DNA from: Proteobacteria bacterium UBA981
GTDB lineage: Bacteria > Pseudomonadota > Gammaproteobacteria > Ga0077536
Direction: 5' to 3'
Length of the DNA: 64,000 bases
NCBI GenBank assembly: GCA_002292285.1
Contig: DBBP01000027.1
Coordinates: forward strand, 303,859 to 367,858
The translations under genes were made by a program, and so were the position numbers. How positions within the stretch are numbered: the first letter of the stretch is position 1; the number at the start of each line of letters is the position of its first letter. Positions 8,534 through 17,045 of this stretch are shown piece after piece. Below the pieces are notes generated by a model. The model was not told the origin of the DNA. It saw only the letters and a list, made by a program, of their open reading frames with translations, and did not search any database.

Positions 8534-9879
8534 TGTGCTGCCTCCGGGAGCAGATGAGCGACGGTCAAAGATTCCGGGCGCAGGTATTTTTCGGCGACAA
8601 GGCGAACCTGTTCGCTGGTCACCGCTTTGATGTTGGCGGTATAAGCGTCATTCAGGCGCCAATCCAACCCGACAGATTCAAGGCTGCCGATGATGATGGC
8701 CTGATGCTGCATGGAGTCACGCTCGAAAACGCTGTCGGCGACAACCTGGGTTTTTATACGCTCCAACTCGTTCGCAGTCGGCGGAACCCGTTTAAGTTCG
8801 TCGATTTCCGCAAGAATTGCTTTTTCGAGTTGCTCAAGCGACGTGCCGTCGCGCGGCACGGCGCTGAACTGGAACAAGGTCGTCATGCGTTGCGCAGACG
8901 AATACCCGGCGCTGACGTGGGAAGCCACTTCCCGGCCGCGGACCAGGTTGCGCTGCAGTCGCGCACTGGCGTCGCCATCGAGTGCCTCGGACAGCACATC
9001 CAGAGCATAGATTTCCCAGCTTTCGATGTCCGAATCTGCGACCGCCTGCAGCAACACCGGCGCTTTGTATCCCATGACGAGGAAAGGAATCCGCGCTTTG
9101 TCGCTGCTGAAACTAACCCGTTTGATGCCCCGCTGCGGGACCTCAGGACGCGGCTTTGGTGGTGCGATGGTGCGCGCCTTGATCAGACCGAAATGCTCCT
9201 TGGCAAGTGCCAGAACCGCTTGCGCGTCGACATCGCCGACCACAACGACAGTTGCGTTATTGGGTCCATACCAGCGGGAATACCATTGACGTAAGTCATC
9301 GCCAGTCATGTTTTGAATGTCGGATTCCCAGCCGATGACCGGGTATCGGTAAGTGCTGGTTTGGTAGGCTGCAGCACGAGTTGCCTCAGAAGCAAGCGCT
9401 TGAGGATTGTCGTCCGTTCGCAGCCTGCGCTCCTCCAGTACGACGTTGATCTCTTTGGCGAATTCAGCGTCATCAATAACGAGGTTTTGCATGCGATCGG
9501 CTTCGAGCTTGAAACTCAGGCTGACATTCTCGGCCGACCATTGTTGGAAGTAAGCGGTGAAGTCGGAACTGGTAAAGGCGTTTTCTCGCCCGCCGTTTGC
9601 CGCCACGATCGCAGAGAATTCCCCGACTCCAAGCGTTTTCGTACTTTTAAACATCATGTGTTCGAGCGCGTGGGAAACACCCGTAATGCCGTCGTACTCA
9701 TACGATGAGCCGACCCGGTACCACACCATGATTGCCGCAACCGGAGCTCGATGGTCTTCCTGAACAATCAGCTCAAGCCCGTTATCGAGAGTGAATTCGT
9801 GGGTGCGCTCAGATGCAGCCAGGGCCAAAGGCGATCCACTGGACGCCACTAAAATCGCGATCATCGCAAACGTTCGCAA
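8530..9879 (-). CDS. M16 family zinc metallopeptidase, catalytic subunit
   Basis: The protein has the inverted zinc motif HxxEH in GVSHALEHMMFKST, preceded by the typical NGLELIVQEDHRAPVAAIMVWYRVGS. It is the catalytic partner of the M16 protein encoded downstream. I chose a TTG start at 9879 because AGGAG lies 8 bases upstream; this gives 449 residues with a signal peptide (RTFAMIAILVASSGSPLALA). The frame is also open further upstream to an ATG at 9915, which would put a hydrophilic stretch before the signal peptide. Substrates of such pairs in proteobacteria are mostly unknown. Confidence 0.88.
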   Translation of the reverse strand: MRTFAMIAILVASSGSPLALAASERTHEFTLDNGLELIVQEDHRAPVAAIMVWYRVGSSYEYDGITGVSHALEHMMFKSTKTLGVGEFSAIVAANGGRENAFTSSDFTAYFQQWSAENVSLSFKLEADRMQNLVIDDAEFAKEINVVLEERRLRTDDNPQALASEATRAAAYQTSTYRYPVIGWESDIQNMTGDDLRQWYSRWYGPNNATVVVVGDVDAQAVLALAKEHFGLIKARTIAPPKPRPEVPQRGIKRVSFSSDKARIPFLVMGYKAPVLLQAVADSDIESWEIYALDVLSEALDGDASARLQRNLVRGREVASHVSAGYSSAQRMTTLFQFSAVPRDGTSLEQLEKAILAEIDELKRVPPTANELERIKTQVVADSVFERDSMQHQAIIIGSLESVGLDWRLNDAYTANIKAVTSEQVRLVAEKYLRPESLTVAHLLPEAAQ

Positions 9880-10085
9880 AACTCTCTCTCCTGTAAAAAC
9901 GTGCTGCTGGTTCAATCGACTGCGGAGCAGCGATTTCGTTCAGTCGCACGAGTGGATCGGATGCCAGACGGCTGGCTGGCCGCAGGTGCCCGTTTATAAT
10001 TCAACGGAACTCGTGTGGTTCTGGCCCGCAATAAGTAGCTGACATCGAAGCGACGTCGATGCTAACAGTCCGCCGGACGGCGGGA

Positions 10086-10148
10086 CAATCGCTAGTACGC
10101 TCGAGGTCTGTGCCAGGTAGCTACCAATCGCTGGGCAGTGAGCGATTG
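10086..10148. repeat. CAATCGCT repeat set (two direct copies, one inverted)
   Basis: CAATCGCT occurs at 10086-10093 and 10125-10132, and its exact reverse complement AGCGATTG at 10141-10148. The last two form an 8-bp inverted repeat around an 8-base spacer. The inverted copy abuts the candidate ftsY promoter, so the set could be a protein-binding site; no regulator is identified. Confidence 0.5.
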
Positions 10149-10173
10149 CCTCTCGCCGCTAGGCTGCTAGGAT
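10146..10173 (+). promoter_or_regulatory. Possible ftsY promoter
   Basis: TTGCCT (4 of 6) and TAGGAT (4 of 6) are separated by 16 bases, about 65 bases upstream of the ftsY start. The -35 overlaps the inverted CAATCGCT copy. Weak match, by eye. Confidence 0.25.
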
Positions 10174-10237
10174 AGCGCCTGCATAAATTTGCCGACCGCC
10201 GGACCCGCGCGATGCGGAAAGAGTAACTATTTCATCG

Positions 10238-11161
10238 ATGTTTTCCCGCCTTAAAGCTGGCATAGCAAAAACCCGTGCGGGCCTGGTTAGCGGCATCTCG
10301 CGACTTGTAGGTCGAACCGACCGTCTCGATGCTGCAACTCTCGAAGAACTGGAGACCCTGCTGCTGTCGAGCGATGTCGGCGTAGCAGCCACTGGGCGAC
10401 TGGTTGAACGGGTGCGGACGATTGATAGCAGCATCACGCCAACTGCTGCCATCGAACGAGAAATGCTGGAAATATTGACGCCTTGTGAACAACCGCTGAC
10501 ATTCGAGAGTCAGGAAGCTGGCCCGTTCGTGATCCTTGTCGTGGGCGTCAACGGAGTCGGCAAAACCACCACCATTGCCAAGATTGCGCGACAGCTCCAA
10601 GCGAACGGTCGCACCGTCATGCTGGCGGCCGGCGACACATTCCGCGCTGCGGCCGTCGAGCAACTCAAAACCTGGGGCGAGCGTCTGGATATACCGGTCA
10701 TTGCACAGGGCGCGGGCGCTGATTCTGCTTCAGTAATATTCGATGCTTGCGCTGCCGCCAAGGCTCGTGGCATTGATGTGCTCATCGCGGATACCGCTGG
10801 GCGCCTGCATACCCAGGACAACCTGATGGCTGAGCTCGGCAAAGTCCGCCGGGTGATTGGCAAACACAATGCGGCCGCGCCTCACGAAACACTGCTCGTG
10901 CTCGACTCAACGATGGGACAGAACGCTATCAACCAGGCAGAGCAGTTTTGCGCTGCTGTCGACGTCTCCGGGGTGGCGCTGACCAAGCTCGACGGCACGG
11001 CCCGCGGCGGAATGATTTTCGGCCTCGCCGAGGTTCTCAAGTTGCCCATTCGCTACGTAGGGGTAGGAGAGCAAGCAGACGATTTGCAGATTTTTCGGGC
11101 TGCTGATTTCGTCACCGCGCTACTGGAAGATTTTGGCGGCGGCAAAGATTCCGATTCGTGA
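10238..11161 (+). CDS. ftsY: Signal recognition particle receptor FtsY
   Basis: FtsY is the GTPase that docks SRP-ribosome complexes at the inner membrane. The 307-residue protein has the N domain, then the G domain with GVNGVGKTTTIAKIA (about residues 103-117), the DTAGRLHTQDNLMAEL motif and TKLDGTARGG. The long acidic A domain seen in E. coli FtsY is missing and replaced by a short basic amphipathic N-terminus (FSRLKAGIAKTRAGLVSG), as in many non-enteric bacteria. It overlaps ftsE by 4 bases in the conserved ftsYEX order. Confidence 0.97.
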   Translation: MFSRLKAGIAKTRAGLVSGISRLVGRTDRLDAATLEELETLLLSSDVGVAATGRLVERVRTIDSSITPTAAIEREMLEILTPCEQPLTFESQEAGPFVILVVGVNGVGKTTTIAKIARQLQANGRTVMLAAGDTFRAAAVEQLKTWGERLDIPVIAQGAGADSASVIFDACAAAKARGIDVLIADTAGRLHTQDNLMAELGKVRRVIGKHNAAAPHETLLVLDSTMGQNAINQAEQFCAAVDVSGVALTKLDGTARGGMIFGLAEVLKLPIRYVGVGEQADDLQIFRAADFVTALLEDFGGGKDSDS

Positions 11162-11826
11162 TTCGGTTCGATAACGTATCCAAAGTTTTTCCGGGCGGGA
11201 ACGAAGGTTTACGCAATGTCAGTTTTTCTGTTGAGCCCGGCGAGTTCGTTTTCCTGACCGGGCATTCAGGGGCCGGAAAAAGTACCCTACTGCGCTTGAT
11301 CGCTTTGCTTGAACGCGCGAGCCGTGGGCAGGTATTGGTGGATGGACGCAATCTGGCGCGAGTGGAGACCCGCGATATTCCCGCCCATCGGCGCGCGTTG
11401 GGGATGATATTCCAGGAACATCACCTGCTCGCTCGCCGCAGTGCTTTCGACAACGTAGCTGTACCCCTGTGGGTTAGCGGGATCGGCCCATCAGAAATCC
11501 GCAAGCGGGTCCGTGCGGCACTCGATAAAGTAAGTTTGCTGCATAAGGAACACGCCATTGCGAGCACGTTGTCGAGCGGCGAGCAGCAACGCGTCGGCAT
11601 CGCACGCGCCGTCGTCAATCGCCCAATGATGTTGCTCGCCGACGAGCCGACCGGAAATCTTGATCCGACGCTGTCCCGCGAGATTATCGGCTTGTTCGAG
11701 CAGTTCAACCGCGTTGGGGTCACCGTTGTAATCGCAACCCATGACACCGAAGTGCTAAGGCTGCATCCGCGCCGCACCATTGAGCTGCGTGAGGGTAGTG
11801 TGGTTAGTGGCGCTGGTGAATCCTGA
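11158..11826 (+). CDS. ftsE: Cell division ATP-binding protein FtsE
   Basis: FtsE is the ATPase of the FtsEX complex, which controls septal peptidoglycan hydrolases through EnvC-like partners. The start is GTG. The 222-residue ABC domain shows Walker A GHSGAGKSTLLR, signature LSSGEQQRVGIARA and Walker B MLLADEPTGNLD. It begins within the last codons of ftsY and its stop overlaps the ftsX start by one base (TGATG), so the three genes are tightly coupled. Confidence 0.95.
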   Translation: MIRFDNVSKVFPGGNEGLRNVSFSVEPGEFVFLTGHSGAGKSTLLRLIALLERASRGQVLVDGRNLARVETRDIPAHRRALGMIFQEHHLLARRSAFDNVAVPLWVSGIGPSEIRKRVRAALDKVSLLHKEHAIASTLSSGEQQRVGIARAVVNRPMMLLADEPTGNLDPTLSREIIGLFEQFNRVGVTVVIATHDTEVLRLHPRRTIELREGSVVSGAGES

Positions 11827-12788
11827 TGGCGCGGGGTGCAGCGAGCCTGACAGGCGCCCGACGCGGGCTGCGCAATCCGTGGCTGCTGGCGCACCTGCGG
11901 GCACTTCGCGATGGCTGGTCACAATTGGTGGCGAACGTACTGCCAACCGGAGTCAGTGTCGCGGTTATGGCCATCGCGATTGGCTTACCAGCGACGCTAT
12001 TTGCGCTTCTTGATAACCAACGAGCTTTGTTCTCGGAATGGGGCTCGCAACCGACGCTGTCGGTCTTTCTCGCCCATGGCAGCCCCGAGGGAGAAGCCCT
12101 AAGAATCGCCGGAGAGTGGCGCAAACAGGAGCAAATTGACGCCGTTGAGGTCATTTTTGCAAGTAAGGCGTTAGCGCAATTCAGTGCCGCTACTGGATTT
12201 TCGCAGGGCTCGGACGACGCACCGAATCCGCTGCCGAACGTGTTGATCGTCACGCCCGATCCGTTGACCTGGAATCATCGAGGAGACGGTGAACTACTCA
12301 AGTTCCTGCGTGCCGAACCGCTGGTCGACTCTGTGTTAGTTGATTTCGAATGGATCGAACGGTTGCGCAGTTTTAGTGCGCTCGCCGAGCGCGGGGTCTG
12401 GATACTCGGCGTCACGTTGCTTCTTACGATCGTGCTCGTGATCGGCAATACGGTGCGCTTGCTGGTCCAGGAGCAGCTTGCGGAGATTGAGGTCCTGAAG
12501 CTGGTGGGCGCCACGGATGCTTTCGTGCGCCGACCTTTCCTATATAGCGGCGCAATTCACGGTTTGTTGGCCGGGATTCTGGCGGCGGCCATGCTTGAGG
12601 TGGTGTTCGCCGTGCTGGCAGGACCGGTTGCGGATCTTGCGAGCGCTTACGTCAGTGAATTCCGACTCGACTCGCCTGGATCCGGTTATCTCGCCGATTT
12701 GATTGCGCTGTCCGCAACTATCGGGTGGCTTGGAGCGTGGCTGGGTACTTTGCGGACTTTGCATCAGTTCGAACCTGTCACTGAATAA
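11826..12788 (+). CDS. ftsX: Cell division protein FtsX
   Basis: FtsX is the membrane subunit of FtsEX. The 320-residue sequence has an N-terminal cytoplasmic segment, a first transmembrane helix near residues 40-60, and a periplasmic loop with LSVFLAHGSPEGEA. Three more helices follow in the C-terminal half (GVWILGVTLLLTIVLVIGNT, the GAIHGLLAGILAAAMLEVVF region, and the end). The coupling motif LAEIEVLKLVGATDAFVRRPF is typical of FtsX. It is followed by rpoH, as in E. coli and Pseudomonas. Confidence 0.95.
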   Translation: MARGAASLTGARRGLRNPWLLAHLRALRDGWSQLVANVLPTGVSVAVMAIAIGLPATLFALLDNQRALFSEWGSQPTLSVFLAHGSPEGEALRIAGEWRKQEQIDAVEVIFASKALAQFSAATGFSQGSDDAPNPLPNVLIVTPDPLTWNHRGDGELLKFLRAEPLVDSVLVDFEWIERLRSFSALAERGVWILGVTLLLTIVLVIGNTVRLLVQEQLAEIEVLKLVGATDAFVRRPFLYSGAIHGLLAGILAAAMLEVVFAVLAGPVADLASAYVSEFRLDSPGSGYLADLIALSATIGWLGAWLGTLRTLHQFEPVTE

Positions 12789-12836
12789 TTAGCACGCAGC
12801 AGGTATTTCGAGTCGGGGCGGGAACTCCCAGGCGCG

Positions 12837-12863
12837 TTAGCACTCTATTCGATGGAGTGCTAA
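12837..12863 (+). promoter_or_regulatory. CIRCE operator (HrcA binding site) on the rpoH promoter
   Basis: TTAGCACTC and GAGTGCTAA are separated by exactly 9 bases, a perfect match to the CIRCE consensus bound by the heat-shock repressor HrcA. The left arm overlaps a -35-like TTAGCA (12837-12842) and the right arm leads into a -10-like TAAAAT (12861-12866) at 18-base spacing. Bound HrcA should therefore block this promoter. The rpoH ATG follows 34 bases later. The hrcA gene is not in this window. Confidence 0.9.
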
Positions 12864-12897
12864 AATTGAGGTATTGATTCTTGGAGAGGTGCGCACG

Positions 12898-13767
12898 ATG
12901 ACTACTGCACTGAATTTACGTCTGCCTTCGACCGCCGGTTCGCTGGAAAGCTACTTTGACGCCGTGAACCGAGTGCCCTTGTTGACCCTCGAACGCGAGC
13001 AGCAACTGTCGCAGCGGTATCGCGATGACGACGATATCGAAGCCGCACGCGAGTTAGTGCTCGCTCACTTACGCTTTGTGGTTAAAGTGGCACGCGGCTA
13101 CGGCGGCTACGGGCTGCAGCAGGGCGATTTGGTCCAGGAGGGCAATATCGGCTTAATGAAGGCCGTGAAGCGCTTTAACCCGGAATTCGGGGTGCGCCTG
13201 GTGTCGTTCGCCGTGCACTGGATTAAAGCTGAAATTCACGAATTCATATTGCGCAACTGGCGCATTGTTAAGGTCGCGACAACGAAAGCACAAAGGAAGC
13301 TCTTTTTTAATCTCCGCAGTGCAAAAAAAGCGCTCGGATGGATGGGCACGACTGAAGTTGATTCGGTCGCGCGGGAGCTTGGCGTCGAAGTCCGCGAAGT
13401 ATTAACCATGGAGCAACGCCTGAGTGCCCACGATGTTGGCTTTGACGGTTATGGTGATAGTGATGAGGACGCGTTTGCGCCATCGGCTTACCTTGAAGAT
13501 CGACGCTTTGAACCAGCGGCCGCCTATGAGCGGACACAGCATAGCGAGCAAAGGCTGGGCCAGCTCAGCGACGCTATGGAATCGCTCAACGAACGCAGTC
13601 GGGACATTATCGTCAGCCGTTGGCTGACCGAACCGAAAGCGACGCTTCACGATTTGGCAGGCCGTTATGGAATTTCTGCCGAGCGCGTTCGACAGCTGGA
13701 AAAGAGCGCATTTGAGAAAATGCGCGGGATTATTCCGGAGCTTGAATTAGGTGCGGTCGATAGTTGA
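12898..13767 (+). CDS. rpoH: RNA polymerase heat-shock sigma factor (sigma-32)
   Basis: RpoH directs transcription of chaperone and protease genes. From the ATG at 12898, which has GGAGAG 9 bases upstream, it is 289 residues. It has sigma region 2 (DLVQEGNIGLMKAVKRFNPE, FAVHWIKAEIHEFILRNW), the RpoH box QRKLFFNLR at about residues 132-140 that distinguishes sigma-32 from other group members, and region 4 with the helix-turn-helix LAGRYGISAERVRQLEKSAF. The frame is open to a TTG at 12874, but that start lacks a ribosome site. The upstream CIRCE element implies HrcA control in addition to any translational thermosensing. Confidence 0.96.
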   Translation: MTTALNLRLPSTAGSLESYFDAVNRVPLLTLEREQQLSQRYRDDDDIEAARELVLAHLRFVVKVARGYGGYGLQQGDLVQEGNIGLMKAVKRFNPEFGVRLVSFAVHWIKAEIHEFILRNWRIVKVATTKAQRKLFFNLRSAKKALGWMGTTEVDSVARELGVEVREVLTMEQRLSAHDVGFDGYGDSDEDAFAPSAYLEDRRFEPAAAYERTQHSEQRLGQLSDAMESLNERSRDIIVSRWLTEPKATLHDLAGRYGISAERVRQLEKSAFEKMRGIIPELELGAVDS

Positions 13768-13774
13768 GCGATTT

Positions 13775-13796
13775 CGGCAGCGTTCAGGCGCTGCCG
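13775..13796. terminator. Candidate bidirectional terminator between rpoH and ctaB
   Basis: CGGCAGCG, a 6-base loop and CGCTGCCG form an 8-bp GC-rich hairpin exactly where the two genes converge; the ctaB stop codon is in the loop. Neither side has a long T run (only ATT/ATTT), so intrinsic termination may be weak. Confidence 0.4.
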
Positions 13797-14701
13797 ATTA
13801 ACTGCACCGCTAGTGGCGCGTAGTGATCGAGAAAAAAGAAGACGAATAGCAACGCCAGATACACGATTGAGTAGCGGAAGGTCCGCATAGCCAATTCGTC
13901 ATCATGATCGCTCTGCATACGGACAACGTAATACAAAAAGATCGCATCCAGTACTAGCGCCCCTGTCAGGTAAATCTCCCCGCTCATATAGGTCACGTAA
14001 GGGAGGAGCGTGGCGAGTATCAGGATCACGGTATAAAGCAGAATTTGTTGCCGAGTGAATTCAACACCGTGCGTAATCGGCAGCATTGGAACTTCCGCTT
14101 TCGCGTATTCCTCACGCCGATAAATTGCGAGCGCCCAAAAATGCGGCGGCGTCCACGCAAAAATAATCAAAAATAACAGTAAGGAATGCGGGTCTACTGT
14201 GCCGGTCACGGCGGTCCAGCCAAGTACCGGGGGTGCGGCACCGGCAGCACCTCCGATCACGATGTTCTGAGGTGTTGCGTGCTTCAGATAGCGGGTATAG
14301 ATCACCGCGTAACCGATAAGTGATGCAAAGGTCAGCACAGCGGTCAACAGGTTAACGAACGCGACCAATACATACATCGAGATGCTGCCAATCAGCAGCG
14401 CAAAGCCGAGCGCCTGGTTACGCTCCAATCCTCCTTGGGGCAGGGGCCGGTCGCGGGTTCTGGCCATCAACGCGTCAATTCGATAATCGGCGACGTGATT
14501 CAGAGCGGCAGCGGAGGCGGCAGCAAGGCCGATGCCAACGGTCGCCGACAGGAATAAGGTCCACGGCACGCCATTCGGAGTCGCAAGAAACATTCCGATA
14601 ATGGCAGTGAAGACGATCAGAAAGACAACTCTCGGCTTGCATAGCGCGGCGTAGTCGCGCCACTGGCTGAAGGCTGATGTGACGATGAAATTAGAAGTCA
14701 T
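13784..14701 (-). CDS. ctaB: Protoheme IX farnesyltransferase (heme O synthase)
   Basis: This membrane prenyltransferase (CtaB/CyoE) converts heme B to heme O for cytochrome oxidase. The 305-residue protein has several transmembrane helices and the prenyl-diphosphate motif NHVADYRIDALMARTRDRPLP with the conserved DxxxD. A second acidic region lies at AWTPPHFWALAIYRREEYAKAEVPMLP. Its start overlaps the ctaA stop by 11 bases. It ends the leftward oxidase cluster and converges on rpoH. No sco1 gene follows it, unlike in many relatives. Confidence 0.96.
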   Translation of the reverse strand: MTSNFIVTSAFSQWRDYAALCKPRVVFLIVFTAIIGMFLATPNGVPWTLFLSATVGIGLAAASAAALNHVADYRIDALMARTRDRPLPQGGLERNQALGFALLIGSISMYVLVAFVNLLTAVLTFASLIGYAVIYTRYLKHATPQNIVIGGAAGAAPPVLGWTAVTGTVDPHSLLLFLIIFAWTPPHFWALAIYRREEYAKAEVPMLPITHGVEFTRQQILLYTVILILATLLPYVTYMSGEIYLTGALVLDAIFLYYVVRMQSDHDDELAMRTFRYSIVYLALLFVFFFLDHYAPLAVQLIGSA

Positions 14702-15698
14702 CAGAAATAGTGTCTTTCAAGGTTCCGCGGGTCGCATGCAGTAGCGTGAGCACGCTCATGAGTAAAACGGCTGCGCCGGCGTTGTGAGCGATTGCGGGAA
14801 CCAGCGGCAGACCGGCAAGTACGTTGGTGATGCCGAGGGTAATTTGCGCAGCGAGCGCGCCGAGTATACACCAGCCAAGACGTCGTAAAGATGGATCCAC
14901 GCTGCGCTGTGCGCCCCAAATGAGGCACGCAATGACAATCGTTGTGGCCGCCGCACCGATACGGTGAGTAAGGTGAATGGCGGTTCGGGCAGGTGTATCG
15001 AGAACCCCGAATTCATAATTTACACCGAGGCCGCGCCACAGAATAAAGGCCTCCTCAAAGTCCGCTTTCGGCCACCATTGCCCGTGACAAGTCGGAATAT
15101 CGGTACACGCGAGCGCCGCGTAATTCGCACTCGTCCAGCCACCAAGAAAAATCTGCACAGCCAACATCCCGAGGCCAACCCACGCCATGGCGTGCAATCC
15201 CTTCTGGCTGTTACGCGCTTGCGCCGCGGTCTCGACGTTTAGGAAGTTCCACCACAGCAATGCAAGCGTCGTCAGACCTCCCAATAAATGGGCGCAAACG
15301 ATGGCAGGTTTCAGCAACAGCGTGACTGTCCACATGCCCAACATCCCTTGGAAGACGACCAAAGGAACGAGCCAAAATGCAGCAACTCGGGTCGCTCGTG
15401 GGTGTGGTCGCCGCCACGCCATCCAGGCCAAAACGACAATACCGAGGCCCAGGGCGCTGGCGAGATAGCGATGAATCATCTCGCGCCAGGCCTTGCCAGC
15501 CTCGAGCGGGCGCGTCGCCCAGTCGGGCTGCTGCAGATGCACGTCGGCTACATCCTGCGGTACCGACAGGCGACCATAGCAACCTGGCCAATCCGGACAA
15601 CCCAAGCCGGCGTCGCTGAGGCGGACGTAAGCGCCGAAGACAATGACCAGCAAAGCCAGAGCCGGCAACATCCAGCTAAGAGCGCGATACAGATTCAT
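14691..15698 (-). CDS. ctaA: Heme A synthase (COX15/CtaA family)
   Basis: CtaA oxidises heme O to heme A in the inner membrane. The 335-residue protein has about eight helices. It shows the first loop GLGCPDWPGCYGRLSVPQ with two cysteines, histidine-bearing helices (MIHRYLASALG, CAHLLGGL, HLTHRIGAAATT, AHNAGAAVLL) and a second cysteine pair in ALACTDIPTCHGQWWP. Both cysteine pairs are typical of the proteobacterial long form. It is coupled to ctaB and follows the hypothetical gene by one base. Confidence 0.95.
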   Translation of the reverse strand: MNLYRALSWMLPALALLVIVFGAYVRLSDAGLGCPDWPGCYGRLSVPQDVADVHLQQPDWATRPLEAGKAWREMIHRYLASALGLGIVVLAWMAWRRPHPRATRVAAFWLVPLVVFQGMLGMWTVTLLLKPAIVCAHLLGGLTTLALLWWNFLNVETAAQARNSQKGLHAMAWVGLGMLAVQIFLGGWTSANYAALACTDIPTCHGQWWPKADFEEAFILWRGLGVNYEFGVLDTPARTAIHLTHRIGAAATTIVIACLIWGAQRSVDPSLRRLGWCILGALAAQITLGITNVLAGLPLVPAIAHNAGAAVLLMSVLTLLHATRGTLKDTISDDF

Positions 15699-15699
15699 C

Positions 15700-16278
15700 C
15701 TATTTTATTTTCGATCCGCGCAGCAGACGCTTCAAATCTTTCTTTATGTGTACCGATTCGGTGTCCGCAGCGTAGAACATCATGATTTGTCCTCGCCAGT
15801 CCAGAAATACCATCCCCTGCTCAGGTGCGGTGGTGCCGGTGCGTTCCGCAATTGATCCGGCCAGATGGCCTCGGGCGGCAGGGCTCGCCAGCATCCACCA
15901 CGGGCTGCTGGGGTTATCAACATCGAACAACGCGGCAATGCGAACCCGCGTACTGTCGTGCCCGAGGACATCATGAATGACCTGGAGGCGTCCCAGAGTC
16001 TGCATGCATTGCTCGGCACAAGCGGCGGCTGTGAAATAGATTATGGCCCACTCGCCGGGTGCCAGGGGTATGTCCTGCAACGGGCGTAGAGGCGTTTCAC
16101 GCTGAAGGTCTACCGGGGGGACCAGAAGAGTCCCGCGGTTCAGCAGCGCACCTTCGGTCATGCTCGGCCGCGCAACAGCCAGCCACCAGGCGAGCAAAAT
16201 AGGGCCGACAAATAGCGTGACCACGAGTGTAGCAATCAAACGTGGGTGATTGCCGGAATTTCGCTCTTTTTCAGTCAT
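15700..16278 (-). CDS. Membrane-anchored thioredoxin-fold-like protein of the oxidase cluster
   Basis: From the ATG at 16278 (overlapping the SURF1 stop by 8 bases) it is 192 residues. A single N-terminal helix (about 14-36) is followed by a periplasmic domain. That domain has IIYFTAAACAEQCMQTLGRL, where Cys87 and Cys91 form a CxxxC pair at the position expected in SCO-type copper-handling thioredoxin folds. I do not recognise a named family. Its place between SURF1 and ctaA suggests a role in oxidase assembly, possibly standing in for SCO1, which is not in this cluster. The longer frame starts at 16314. Confidence 0.7.
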   Translation of the reverse strand: MTEKERNSGNHPRLIATLVVTLFVGPILLAWWLAVARPSMTEGALLNRGTLLVPPVDLQRETPLRPLQDIPLAPGEWAIIYFTAAACAEQCMQTLGRLQVIHDVLGHDSTRVRIAALFDVDNPSSPWWMLASPAARGHLAGSIAERTGTTAPEQGMVFLDWRGQIMMFYAADTESVHIKKDLKRLLRGSKIK

Positions 16279-16981
16279 GCTGGCCGCTACTTCTGCGCAG
16301 GTTATAAAGGCCAATCATGGCGAGAACAACAGCCATGGCAAACCATTGCACCGCGTAGGCCGTATGGCGGTCAGAACCATCGCCGGGTAATTTCCACTGC
16401 GGCGACAATGCGCCTTCTCTATCCGCGTCGAGATAAACAACTGCGGGCCACACCGGCGTGTCGATAAGGGCCGACACGGTCTCGAACTGAATGCGTTGCA
16501 GGCGCCATACGCTAGCCGATAGTGCCTCTGTCGTCACCGTGCTTTCGTCAAACGTCAAACCGACAACAGGTGGGGGGCCAAGGTATCCTGACACCGTAGC
16601 GTGGCTGGTGGAGACGTTAACGTCGGGTATCACCTCGCGGGCACCGAGTAACGCGACCCAACCACGGTCGACCAGAATGGTCCGGCCACCGTCCGTGCGA
16701 AAAGGGGTTAAGACCTCATAGCCAGGACGCCCATTACGGATGCGGTTGTCCAACAAGATGTGTTGGCCGCCGTAATGGCCCTCCGCCGTGGTCTTCCTCC
16801 ATTCGTTTCCGACCGCTTCAACGAGAGTGTCGAAAGATAACGCTGGCTGATGATGAGCAGAGAGAAACGCAGCATGACGGTCACGCTTAACTTCGGCTCG
16901 CTGAAGTTGCCAGAACCCAAGACTCGTCAGGCCTGCGCACGAAACGCCGAATAACAGCACCAAAACGATTCGGCTATACAT
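16271..16981 (-). CDS. SURF1 family cytochrome oxidase assembly protein
   Basis: SURF1 proteins help insert heme a into subunit I. The 236-residue protein has the usual two-helix hairpin topology: an N-terminal helix with GFWQLQRAEVKRD, the family's GxWQxxRxxxK signature, and a C-terminal helix (YAVQWFAMAVVLAMIGLYNLR). In between are HILLDNRIRNGRPGYEVLTPF and ILVDRGWVAL, both SURF1 hallmarks. It lies downstream of ctaE on the same strand, beyond a terminator and the opposite DUF2909 gene, so it may have its own promoter. Confidence 0.93.
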   Translation of the reverse strand: MYSRIVLVLLFGVSCAGLTSLGFWQLQRAEVKRDRHAAFLSAHHQPALSFDTLVEAVGNEWRKTTAEGHYGGQHILLDNRIRNGRPGYEVLTPFRTDGGRTILVDRGWVALLGAREVIPDVNVSTSHATVSGYLGPPPVVGLTFDESTVTTEALSASVWRLQRIQFETVSALIDTPVWPAVVYLDADREGALSPQWKLPGDGSDRHTAYAVQWFAMAVVLAMIGLYNLRRSSGQHD

Positions 16982-17045
16982 AACTAATTGTGGATGTGCG
17001 GGTGAATCCTGATAATGCTGCAGGCTTTCGTTTCCGGCGAATCAC

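Larger units (their letters stand above)
9880..10237. other. Divergent intergenic region between the M16 operon and ftsY
   Basis: No gene was found. The region holds an isolated TATAAT at 9995-10000 and a run of small perfect inverted repeats: CATCGA/TCGATG at 10043-10061, CCGCCG/CGGCGG at 10070-10083 and CAATCGCT/AGCGATTG at 10125-10148. A second, direct copy of CAATCGCT lies at 10086-10093. The promoters of both divergent operons should be here. Confidence 0.6.
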
